Shown: positions 45,400-56,000 of the stretch, piece by piece
Numbering within the stretch: the stretch's first letter is position 1
Layout of the letters: each line of letters opens with the position of its first letter
Notes under the pieces: generated by a model
What the model was told of the DNA's origin: nothing
What the model saw: the letters and a program-made list of their open reading frames with translations, nothing else
Databases searched by the model: none
Source of the DNA: Brachycybe producta
Taxonomy: Eukaryota; Arthropoda; Diplopoda; Playtdesmida; Andrognathidae
Length of the DNA stretch: 64,000 nt
Assembly (NCBI GenBank): GCA_036925085.1
Contig: JAUPFP010000120.1
Span: 77,501 to 141,500 of the forward strand
Reading direction: 5' to 3'
Translations under genes and position numbers: made by a program

Positions 45400-45900
45400 T
45401 ATTTTTTTAATAAATTTTATTATTAAATTTCAGTTTTTAAATTTTTAATAAATTATAATTTTAAATTTCAGTTTTTTAATTTTATTTTTAAATTTAAGTT
45501 TCTAATTTTATTTTAAAATTTTAGTTTTTAATTCTATTTTTAAATTTCAGTTTTTAATTTTTTAATAAATTTTATTTTTAAATTTCTGTTTTTTAATTTT
45601 ATTTTTAAATTTCAGTTTTTAATTTTATTTTAAAATTTATTTTTAAATCTCAGTTTTTAATTTCGTTTTTAAACTTCAGTTTTTAATTTAATTTTTAAAT
45701 TTTAGTTTTTAATTTTATTTTTAAATTTCAGTTTTAAATTTTATTTTTAAATTTAGTTTTAAATTTTAATTTTAAATTCCATTTTTTAATAAATTTTATT
45801 TTTAAATTTCAGTTTTTAATTTCGTTTTTAAATTTCAGTTTTTAATTTTATTTTTAAATTTCATTTTTTAATTTCATTTTTAAATTTCAGTTTTATTATT
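45400..45900. repeat. Minisatellite of tttttaaatttcag units
   Basis: About 500 bases built from a degenerate 24-28-base unit (tttttaattttatttttaaa then tttcag). It repeatedly creates polypyrimidine-AG strings that look like splice acceptors but are a product of the repeat. Confidence 0.75.
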
Positions 45901-45904
45901 ATGT

Positions 45905-47510
45905 AAAATAGATACATGGAACATAAAACTTTATAAACACATTTTTAATTTAATAATTTTCAACTTTTATATTTTTACATGTAAATTTGCCAACTTTTGA
46001 TTTGATGCTGTTGTCACAGATGGGCACAGAACAAAGAAAAATTTAATTCTCTTTATTCTGTGATGTTGCTGTGCAGGTGAAATTAATACATTTCAAAATG
46101 GCAGCAGTTGCGTTACCACAAAATAGAGACTAAAATTCTGGGGCGGCACCGCACATGCGCAGAAAAATTCTGTCACAAGTTAATGGCTCAGTTTCCCTGC
46201 TGTAGTTCTTTTTATTCTGTGGTTAAGAGGTTTTGACACTGGCAAACTTGTAGAAAAAAACTGCAAATGGCACCAAAGAAAAATTTAAATAAATCTAGCA
46301 TAGGGAAATCTCTGTATGTAGGAACATCAAAGTCTAATTTAGGTAGGACAAGTCAAAGTTTAAAATATAAAGGGGTTGAAATCAAGGTTGATAGTTTACA
46401 AATATGCTACTCATTTTTCGACCAATTGGAGCACTCCATTTTTAAACATGTCGCCAAGCGGTCAAATTTAAACTACCATAACAATATTTTATTAATAGGA
46501 AATATGGATGATTACATAAAAACAATGTTTTTATATTCGAAATTTTATTTTTTATATACTGTATACACAAACAAAGATTTTTAGTTTAACCAATGATCAT
46601 TATTTTCTAATGGGACTTAAAATGTTTTGAGGACTTTTTAAATAGTGTCCTCTGCTGCATTAAATATGGAGTGACTCAGTGGTAACGTGCAACATGGCCG
46701 ATGCCTCCCTAGCAAAGGTAAAGATAACAGGGCATTCCCTTGGGAATGAGTATACTTGTAAACTATCAACCTTGAGTGGAAATAATTGAACTCTTTTTGT
46801 CGTTTTAACTTTTTTCAATTATGTCCAGTTATCCAGTTGTAGTTCAAATCTAGTGCCAAATGACATCACAAAGTCAGGCACTGTTGTCAAATAACAATAA
46901 GACTAAAAAAAATAAGTGAGAATGTGTTGTTTTTGTTAAATGTGTTTTACAATAATTATTTCTACACTAAAATGAAACAAAAGAAACATACCACCATTTC
47001 ATATTACCTATAACCTATTTGAAATCATTATTAGATTTATTGTATATTGTGTAAATTTTATGTGATTCATGTAGTTCTGACATATATTTCACTGTTCTAA
47101 TTTAGTTCTAGGGTAATCAAAAAATGCAACCACAAAATTAATTGATTTTTCTTTAATTATGTTTAATTTACAAAGTGCTGAAAACAATGGCCAACTCCAT
47201 AATCAAATTAAAGTTTCATCTGCTTTGCAAATTTTATTTTGTGTCATAGACTTACATGGAACTATTTAAATGCCATCTGTGTTATTTTTTATAAGCTTGC
47301 CAAGTGCCAAAATGTGTTAAGTTTTTATTGTCACCACTAGATGGTCACATTCTATCAATGATAGTAGGGCCAATCAAGGTCAAGTTCATCAATTTAGGTT
47401 CTCTTTTTATATCCGTTAAGCATCACATCGATGTAATATTAAAACAATGTCCTCCCTTTTTGTACTTAGAAAGGATTAACTGTTCAATTGAAATACATTA
47501 AATCTCATTC
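45905..47510. other. No supported gene
   Basis: A 105-codon frame opens with ATG at 46267 (MAPKKNLNKSSIGKS) but has no recognisable domain and becomes AT-driven at its end. It could be a transposon scrap. A weak A-box-like tgactcagtgg at about 46672 lacks a B box. Confidence 0.4.
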
Positions 47511-48218
47511 CTATGTCATTAAAAATATTTTATGTTAAACTTTTCTTGCACATTGTCGCCATATTTAGCACATGGATAGGCCTAATTATTAAACATATTT
47601 CTGCATACAAGTTGCATACAAGTTATCCTTTTAATGATTACTTACAAGCCTCCACTGGTTTGCCCAATATGTCAGCATATCTTCTTTGCCAGATTGCCGA
47701 AATCGTCACCAGTCCTAACAGGGCCGGCACAAACCAGTTTGCATGTGTTCAGCTGCCACCAGGAATTTTGTTTGGATAGGGCAGTGAAATTTTATGAAAT
47801 AAAAATATAAAACTCACAATCAGAGTGTTAATTTTTATTGTTATAAATTAAAAAGTCCAATTTTCTTGTTTTTTTATTGGAGTTCAATTAAAATTTCATC
47901 TAGAGTGATTTCAATTTCTCCGTGTATATTTAAGAGAGCTAGTCCGTTCAAACAATCTTTACCCATTGTGTTTCTGAGGAAAAGGAAAGAGATCTATGGA
48001 ATGGTCAAAACATATAAAGGGGGCAATTTGGTGGGTGATAATTTGATATTTACTATTTGGACATGTTTTAGAATATAGTAAAATTCAGATTTTTGGCAGG
48101 GCATTTGTCCAGTTGCCTCCTCCCCACCCCGGGTGTGCCACTGGCTGCCACTCGAATTTATACATATATAAATATTCAAAACTATTAATGTATGAAATGA
48201 TTTACATGTTATTTACAG
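47511..48218. other. Gene-free stretch upstream of the 48.2-kb exon
   Basis: A frame at 47513 opens with a signal-like MSLKIFYVKLFLHIVAIF but has no compatible phase-0 donor. No promoter pair was found. Confidence 0.35.
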
Positions 48219-48425
48219 AGAGCAGAAGCATTCGAAATAGCTATGTTTTATCCAGTTATAAGATTATCAGAAATAATGGAAGTGATTGGATTTGGAAATC
48301 CTGCAGCCAATATTTTTTACACATTGGGAAAATGGATAAGAAGTATTGTTGAGAAAGCAACGATCTGGTATTACAACGTGAATGTTATTGAAGGTTACTG
48401 TAATCAAACCAGGACAGCATATTAA
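48219..48425 (+). CDS. Candidate terminal exon of a secreted peptide gene
   Basis: After a good acceptor (tgttatttacag) the frame opens in phase 0 with RAEAFEIAMFYPVIRLSEIM and runs 68 codons to TAA at 48423-48425. An AATAAA follows about 35 bases later (48458), as expected for a last exon. The C-terminal part (GKWIRSIVEKATIWYYNVN, then EGYCNQTRTAY) is amphipathic with one cysteine and one N-glycosylation-like NQT. Size, phase and terminal position match exon 2 of the three peptide genes, but the sequence is not similar to them. A possible exon 1 is at 43252-43314. Confidence 0.4.
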   Translation, partial: RAEAFEIAMFYPVIRLSEIMEVIGFGNPAANIFYTLGKWIRSIVEKATIWYYNVNVIEGYCNQTRTAY

Positions 48426-48593
48426 AAAAATGATAACATGAAAAATGAAATGTGTTAATAAAATATTTGTATACGTGTATTCAATTATTTGACAAAGTAT
48501 CCTTTTGTTATAACATTTCTCCTAGCTAAGAGGAATGTTATCGCAAAAGGATACTTATTTTTAAATATTGAAATTTTATAATTTTAAACTTTT

Positions 48594-48629
48594 TTTGGGG
48601 GGGGGGGCGGGGGGGGGGGGCGGGGGGGG
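48594..48629. repeat. Poly-G tract
   Basis: A run of G interrupted only by two C (gggggggggcggg type), with quadruplex potential. Confidence 0.8.
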
Positions 48630-48829
48630 ACACCCAAACCCGCATATTCTTTTTAAAACCTCACTGTATACCTGTGTCTAAGACACCCGAGAAGAGGATA
48701 TGAGATATGCCAAACAGTTTTACATTTGTAAAAATTACTCTAACTATTCAGTGCGAAGATTTGTTCTAGTATATGTCTACCATAACCCTATTTATTTCAC
48801 CGCCATTTCAAACCTTCTGAATCTGAATC

Positions 48830-49700
48830 TGAATAAATATTCTGCAAGCAGCTCAATTGGCCTGTGGCAGAGGGACTTCATAGTCCAAATGCAGCAATGT
48901 TGCATTGTCAATAATACTAACCTGATTTTATATAACACCTAACTTTCTAAAACATCTATAATTCCCCTTGCACAACATCCTCTGGAAGCAAATTCCATTG
49001 TCGAATGACCTGTGGAACAAAAGACCAATAATATGAGTCTGTACGAGCAAAAATCTCCCTAATTTTCTTAGAGTGGTCACCCCTTCCCAAATATTTAGCC
49101 TTGCTCAAAGAACGTTGAGTTCTTTGAGCAAGGCTAAATAATACAGGCTTAGTTCAACACCCCAGTAACATTTTTTTCAACATATTGATGCTGAGGTCAG
49201 ACCTTCTAACTGCTAACTGATCCCATCCCAGTTCTGCAAGAATACCAGTCACACTCGCTAGTGGATCATATTTTTCTGAAACAAACCTTGCTGCTCTGCA
49301 TTGTACTATCTCAGTCGCATGAATTAGATCAGCAGTATGGGGACTCCAAATGGTACTGCAGTACTCAAGATGTGGGTGCACCAATGATTTATAGGCTATA
49401 CATTTCACGTTACTGGGACACCCTTTTAAAACCCTCTGACTGAAACGTAGCATCTGCATAGCTTTTGAAACTACCTGCTCAATGTGGGGTCTCCAAGATA
49501 ACTTACTATTAACCCTTATACCCAAATAATTATATGAATCCACAGAAGGAAGCGGATTAGACCTGATACTGTATTGATAAACTAGTGGATCCCTGCTTCG
49601 AGAAAATCTGATAACGCAACACTTATCATTGTTAAGCTGTAGTTGCCATTTTTCACACCAGGAATCTACAGTTCATCTTCTTCCCAGTGCGGGCCTCCTG
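48830..49700 (-). pseudogene. LINE reverse-transcriptase C-terminal fragment
   Basis: The minus strand reads WCEKWQLQLNNDKCCVIRFS, then SYNYLGIRVNSKLSWRPHI, AYKSLVHPHLEYCSTIWSPH and RRSDLSINMLKKM. These are the post-catalytic (thumb and following) parts of CR1/Jockey-type LINE polyproteins. After a palindromic interruption at 49098-49141 it resumes as YYWSFVPQVIRQWNLLPEDV and ends in a 3' tail. The catalytic YADD part and everything upstream are absent, which is typical of 5' truncation. A 129-codon part (49154-49543) is still open. Confidence 0.75.
49098..49141. repeat. Perfect short palindrome inside LINE fragment
   Basis: tttagccttgctcaaagaac faces gttctttgagcaaggctaaa around a 5-base loop (gttga). 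It interrupts the LINE reading frame, probably a template-switch or foldback duplication. Confidence 0.8.
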
Positions 49701-49704
49701 AAAG

Positions 49705-49800
49705 CACGGGGCCTCAGTGGGGCCGGGGAAAAAATGTTTAATCAGCAGCACGAGGCTCCAGAAACAGCGGGGCAAAATAATTCTGAAAATAGCCTATACA
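49705..49800. mobile_element. hAT-like fragment
   Basis: gggcctcagtggggccgggg and nearby GC-rich words resemble hAT internal or terminal sequence. Ends unclear. Confidence 0.25.
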
Positions 49801-50009
49801 TGCTATTTTCCATAGGCGATTAGAAGAGAACTGTTCATCTATGAAAATTAGCATGTAGGTTATTTTCAAACTTTCTTTAAAAATAGATGAAATCATTCAG
49901 TTTATTTGAGTGCTTATTGCATTTTAAATTACTTTTTAAACATATCTGCACGCAAAGAAAAAAACAACTAAACTAAAAAAAACACAAATACACACCATGT
50001 TAAACAGCT

Positions 50010-50430
50010 ATAGAAATGGTACAGTTTTAGGGCTGCAAGATTTGTGAATGGAACTAAAATGGGAATCATTAGCAGGCAGAAGAAATGACCAAAGCCTTGC
50101 CCTTTATGGTCGTTTACGGACAGATGATAATATTGACCTACTGTACTTAATGACTCATTAAATATATATTCTCGTAAGGAAAAACAAGACACGGGCATTC
50201 AAAATCTTTAAAAAAATTAATTGCTAGAACTGATGCATATTTTGGGTATTTTCCCCGAATGTTATTAGACTATGAAATTCTCTTCCTGTTGATAGTTCTT
50301 TGTTAGGACGATTTCCATTTAACAATTATGTCTTGTTTTATCTGAATGACAATCATTTATGATCGGGAGCAATCTCCCCCTGGCACATGGCATTTAAGCA
50401 TGATTGCAGATGTACTGAATTAAATTTAAA
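50010..50430 (+). mobile_element. LINE 3' fragment, plus orientation
   Basis: Decayed codons include LLELMHILGIFPE, corresponding to the R-T-x-A-Y-x-x-x-F-P region in another frame. The 3' tail gatcgggagcaatctccccc, then tggcacatggcatttaagca and tgattgcagatgtactgaat, is the inverse of 37.82-37.92 kb. Confidence 0.5.
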
Positions 50431-51240
50431 AAAAAATATATGAATTATTGCATCATACTCATTTTATTTATGCCGTTAGCCTCTTACCATATTACCTAAC
50501 CGTCTAACAACAATAAAAACAGTATAGACGATGCTAGACATTCAAGAAAACATTAATCTACCTCCACAATTTTTGTATCACATAGTAATGCTCGAAAAGA
50601 AGAAAATGTCTTCTTTTTACCACCTTTCTCAATGGCATTTTACATTAAAGCCAACTTGGAGCTGTTTTTTTTTACAAATTTAACCAGACATAATTACCAT
50701 TAGAATAATAACAGGCATCCAAAACTACACAATAAACTATTGATAAGAAAAGTTCTCAAAGTAGAAATTCGAGTATGACTATTGGCGAGTTCCCACCATG
50801 ACTTTGCAACTGAGCTTCTTCAATTTCACATTAAAATAGGCTCTGTGTTGTGACCCAGTTGTGACCTCAATACCTTTATAGTCTGGTCGCATAAAATGGC
50901 ATAGCAAATAAATTTTGTGATAGTGAATATCACGAAGTGTAATATATTATGATTATTATATAAAGCGTCATAACTCACTGTTATTGAAATAAAATTTCAA
51001 CGTTTGTAAACTGAAAATTCATCTTGTCATTTATAATGTGTGTTGTCTTCTGCCATAAAGTTTGTAGAGCACATGTAAACAATTGACACACAAAAATTAA
51101 ACAACGTTAAATACATAGGGACCTCGTAACGGGTTTTCCATACAAAAGTAGCAAACATAAATAAACAGTTCAATAAAATGAAAAATGATATGTCTGGCCA
51201 AAAAAGACCTGCAACATTTTCCAAATTTTAATCGTACAGG
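50431..51240. other. Gene-free stretch
   Basis: Nothing recognised. Confidence 0.4.
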
Positions 51241-51274
51241 GTAAAATATTACAATGGGTTTCAAACGGGATACA

Positions 51275-51570
51275 GACATTTGCCCTAAAGACACTTGTCC
51301 TAAAGACACTTGTCCTAAAGACACTTGTCCTAAAGACACTTGTCCTAAAGCCATTTGCCCTAATGCCAATTGCTCTAAATGGATGATTGCCCTAAAGATA
51401 TTTGTCCTAAAGCCATTAGCATTAATACCAATTGCCATAAATGGATGATTGCCCTAAAGATATTTGTCCTAAAGCCATTAGCATTAATACCAATTGCCAT
51501 AAATGGATGATTGCCCTAAAGACACTTGCCCTAAATGAACGTTTGCCCTAAAAACATTTGCCCTAACGGG
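51275..51570. repeat. Compound tandem repeat (15-bp and 62-bp units)
   Basis: The 15-base unit cctaaagacacttgt is repeated about five times. A unit of about 62 bases (ccattagcattaataccaat, tgccataaatggatgattgc) is then repeated twice. Related words occur near 43.58 kb. Frames across it only reflect the repeat. Confidence 0.8.
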
Positions 51571-51738
51571 ACATTTCCCTCTAAAACTATGCCCAAAAGA
51601 AAAACACACCTATTTTTGAAATTTTCATTTTTTTTTTCATATGTTTAAGTCTTTCGATGGAGTATGTTAAATGGGTTCTGCGCGCCACAGGCGGGCAAAT
51701 AACGCCGAATAACTTGTATTTACACTGTGTGATTAGGG

Positions 51739-51741
<3 letters not shown>

Positions 51742-51785
<44 letters not shown>
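51742..51785. repeat. (TA)n microsatellite at Gypsy insertion site
   Basis: About 44 bases of alternating A and T directly before the LTR. The TA run resumes after the other LTR at 60696, so the element landed inside one microsatellite. Confidence 0.9.
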
Positions 51786-51788
<3 letters not shown>

Positions 51789-52773
51789 GACGGACCTTTT
51801 TCCACTAGTAGAATCTGCTCTTTTAGGTTGATACGAGCGAGTTTTCACTCGTATGGATAGTGAGTGGCTAGGTCACTAATTCTACTGGCCCGGGAGGACT
51901 AGACCAATATAACGTCTATTTCGTGTCCTCACTAGTCTCTGGCAAAAGACTTCACAGTCTTGAGGATCTTTAATCTCTGTATCTCTCGGACTTTCGTCCG
52001 TAAATCTGCCCTAAGAATCGTGCAAAATATACTCACTCTCTTGTGTTGCAGGTTTGCACCTGTTGGGTCATCGAAGTATCCAAAAAGGTGAAGAGCTGCA
52101 ATGATGAAATGCACAACCGCGGAATTTTAGTCAAAAACAATTAAACACCACTGTTTAGTTTAAATATAAAATCGTTGTTTATTTCGTAGATAAAAACATT
52201 AAATGAATCGAACTGGTTTAAGAACACAACACATAGAAATAATAACATTCAAAATAATATCTAAAAACCTAGCCAGAATTGGGCATAGGTTCGTTATTTA
52301 AGAACTAACTGAAAATCCTTCAAAAATCTATCCCAATTTGGGCATAGATTCTCTGTTTTAAAAATGCTTCCTTACATACAAAAACACGGCCTTTTTATAC
52401 CCAAAAAGAGGATACTGAGAACACTTTCTCAGTAGCCCCTGATTGGGCAAAAACAAAAGTAAAAACCAAACTGGCCAATCAAAAGTGATTGACCAGTGGT
52501 CACCAAAATATTAGACACGTCACCCTTTTAATTAAAAGGGGGAAAAAACGAAAACAACTTTGAATTAAAATGATAAGAATCCACTCATGTGGAAGGATAA
52601 TACAATGGTAAAGAGGGGAGAACGATAAGGTCAAGCTAAAAATAGAATCTGGGTCAATCGGTACCTATTAGTACCGAGTGGCCCAGAAGCTACAAAATAC
52701 ACAGTGCCTACAAAATTAAAGAAAACAAAACGGCGCTAAATTAATAAAATAGCGGCGGCCCCAAAACGTCTCA
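51786..52773 (-). repeat. 3' LTR of the Gypsy element
   Basis: 988 bp; on the plus strand it starts tgtgacggacc and ends caaaacgtctca. It looks identical to the copy at 59708-60695 in all segments I compared. The AATAAA signal for the transcript is on the minus strand at about 52178-52183. Confidence 0.95.
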
Positions 52774-52781
52774 CTCCCCCC
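52774..52781 (-). other. Polypurine tract
   Basis: ggggggag on the minus strand directly abuts the 3' LTR, where plus-strand DNA synthesis would be primed. The same ctccccccgact string recurs at 52831-52842. Confidence 0.75.
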
Positions 52782-53003
52782 GACTAAGCGAGAAGTACCC
52801 TACTTCTCAAGAATTTTCTTAAAAATCCCCCTCCCCCCGACTGGATCTAAACACGGAGACCCAGGGGTATCACAGGTATACGAAAATATCAAATAAAACA
52901 AAATTGACTTATATAGATTTTGGAAAATACAAAATTTCTAAAAAAAAACGAAAAAGAACAAATCACTTTATACAATTAGAAATTTATGAAATAAATCGCG
53001 CTA
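52782..53003 (-). other. Gypsy 3' non-coding region
   Basis: About 220 bases between the pol stop and the polypurine tract, with no frame. It contains a second polypurine-like string at 52831-52838. Confidence 0.7.
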
Positions 53004-56000
53004 CTAGTCCGGCGACGATTCTGTTCCCTCGGACGTCTCAGGACTTACGGGTTGCCAACACCTGGTGCCTCGGGACTCGTTCCGGGCTCGGTTGGTGCTG
53101 GGTCGGTGACGTCGTCTTCTTCTCCTTGACTTCGGGACATCCATGACTGGTCGAGGCGGCGAAGTCTCTTGATTTATTTCTCCCATCCGACGGCGCTGCG
53201 AAATGCGGTAAATTCGAATTTCTTTGTCGTCTGGTGTCTCTCTTTGAGTTTCTGGGTTCAATTTGGTTGTTTTAATGCCAAATTTCTCCCATCTTGGTGG
53301 CAAATTAGCGTCTGCATAATTTTTCTTCTCTCCACCACGTGTTTGCACACGGGAATCCAATTGGACTGGTTCTTTTGGAGCAGTTTTCTTTGGTCTCCCG
53401 CATTTTCTTTTAGGTGGTTCCAGTGGCATCTCTGGAATTTCCTCTTCTTCTCTTTCAGAAGTTTCCAGATGAGTTTCTTGGCTGGCATCGGGGATAACTT
53501 CTTCTTCTTTACGACAAACTTCTGGAGTACTCTCAACAGGTAAGTTGTCGTCTGCTTCGTTGATAATTTCTTCATCAGCGTCGGACTCTTCCTTGGCGCT
53601 GGCAACTTCTTCGATGTCGTCAGATAAGTTCATTTGAGGAGCCCTCAGGTCATTGGCCTCGTAGTAGGGTCTCATCTGTTGAACATTGACAGTATCTCTC
53701 ATAGTCAAACCAGATCGAGTAACGTACTCGATCTCGTAGACTAGATCGGTTAGTTTCTTCGTGACAATGCAAGGTTCTTTGTATGGCCAGATAAGTTTCT
53801 GAGCCATTCCTGGCTTTGGCACACGATCTCTTATCAACACTTTCTGGCCCGGCTTGTAATCCGGAATCGTACGATGCTTTTCGTCGTACTTTCTTTTCTG
53901 CACCTCCTGGGCAGCTTCGATATTCTTTTTAGCAGCATCCAGAGCTGGATCAGACTGCTCTGCTTCGTCTGTTACGGGCGGTGGCACGATAGGAGCGTGT
54001 GGCATCATGTTATCCAACGTGGTCCTGGGCTCGCGCCCGAACATTAATCGATATGGCGAAAATTTCGTTGAGTTATGTTCTACCAGATTGTAGGCCATAA
54101 CTGCGTCACCTAATTTCTTTTTCCAGTCAGCCTGCTGCTGAAGGACATCCAAGTGACGTTTCACCACTTCCATGACTGTATGGTTCGTTCTCTCTGCCAA
54201 CCCATCAGCTTGAGGATGATAGGCTGTCGTGGCTGCATGCTGGATTGCGTAGGTCTTGAAAAACGCTTGAGTCTCGTTACTCAAAAATTGGGGTCCTCGA
54301 TCAGTGATGATCTTCTGAGGAACTCCAAATTCGTTTACAATTTTATCCTTGACGAAGGCAATTGCTGCCTGAGCGGTTGCTCTTGCCACTGCTTTGGCGA
54401 TGCAATACTTCGTCGCGTAGTCCACTGCAATCAAGATATGTTGAACTCCTCCGATTGACTTCGGAAGAGGACCAACATAATCCATCCCCCAACACTCTGT
54501 CGGTTTTCCCACAATGATTGGTTGTAACAATCCAGGTACTTTTTGGTGCGACAGTTTGGTTCTCTGACAGATGTGGCACGACCTGACATAGTCGGCGACG
54601 TCTGTTTTCATTGTTTTCCAATAGAATCTCTTCTGGATTCTCTTCATCGTTTTGGTGAATCCGAAATGTCCGGCCTCAGGCACATCATGGAGCATCTCGA
54701 GAATCCCAATTCTCAATTGTCGGGGCACAGTACACGTTAGTACTGGCACGGTGTCTTCATACTTCATGTGGTATAAAACGCCATCCACTATCGCAAACTT
54801 TTTGTGATAGGGATGCAGTCGATCTTGCTGGAGTGATTCTTTGATGAGGAGAAGTTCATCATCAAGGGATTGCTCCCGTTCCCACTGGAAATCGTTGTAG
54901 ACAGTAAAGATGTGAAGATCTTCGAGAGCTTCCATCTCCCCATTCTTGTGCTTCCAATTAGCAGGAACGTTGCTCTCGTAACGTGAGACACAATCGGCGT
55001 CCACGTGCGTTTTACCCTTCTTGTAAACTACCTCATAATCATATGGCTGTAGTTTCATTTGCCATTTACCCAATCGGCCATCTAAATTCTGTGCTGTTCT
55101 TAGATAACACAGGGCCTTATGATCGGTAAATATCTTGAATTTTCGGTTGAAAACATACGGTCTGGCTTTTTCTATGCCATAAACGATGGCAAGACATTCT
55201 TTTTCAGTCGTTCCGTAGTTTCGTTCTGCTCCTTGGAGTTTTCGGCTGTAGTAACCTAGAACTCCAGGTTTCCTTTCGTTTTTCGCATACTGATAAATTA
55301 TGACACCAATCTGGTAATCACAAGCATCAGTGTGCAAGGCAATTTCTGCCTCCGGATCATACAAAGTTAGAATCGGAGCGGAGCAAAGAGCCTTCTTCAG
55401 ACTATCAAAAGCGACCTCGCAGTCGTCATCCCATTTGAAGTCCAGGTCCTTCTTGACTAGGGCTTGCATTGGTTTGGCGATCTTGGAGTAGTTCTCGATG
55501 AAACGGTTGTAGTAGCCGGTCATCCCAAGGAAGCTTCTGACGTCAGTCACGTTTTTCGGTGCAGGAAATCCTTGAATCGTCTGCACTTTCTCTTCATCAG
55601 GTCGAATACCAAGGGCACTGATCTTGTGGCCAAGGTAGTTGATCTCGTCTTCTCCAAAGAAACATTTACTTGGTTGAAGGCTTAAATTGGCATTCCGGAT
55701 GAGCACCAAGATATCTCTCAATCTCTTCATGAACTCTTCGAAGTTCTTCGCGAAGATGACAATGTCATCTAAATAAACCAGGCAGGTCTCCCATTTGTGA
55801 CCTGCCAGCAACAAATCCAAAGCACGCTGCATCGTCGCAGGTGCGTTCATCAAACCAAACGGCATTCTGTTAAATTCGTAGAGGCCATTTGTGCATACGA
55901 AAGCCGTTTTTTCTCGATCTCTTTCTTCCACCGGAAATTGCCAATAACCTGATATTAAATCCAAGGTTGCAAAAATCGTGGCTCCTGAAAGTGAGTCGAA

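Noticed and set aside
46267-46584. 105-codon frame starting MAPKKNLNKSS
   Set aside because: There is no recognisable domain and the second half is AT-driven. It could be a transposon scrap; kept as unsupported.
46660-46790. Second SINE
   Set aside because: An A-box-like tgactcagtgg is present, but no B box or tail was found.
47513-47779. Signal-peptide-like frame MSLKIFYVKLFLHIV as exon 1 for 48219
   Set aside because: No phase-0 GT donor follows the hydrophobic segment, and its continuation has no features of a secreted peptide.
51932-52114. 60-codon frame repeated in both LTRs (also at 59854-60036)
   Set aside because: It lies within the non-coding LTR and has no recognisable domain; duplication only reflects the LTR repeat.
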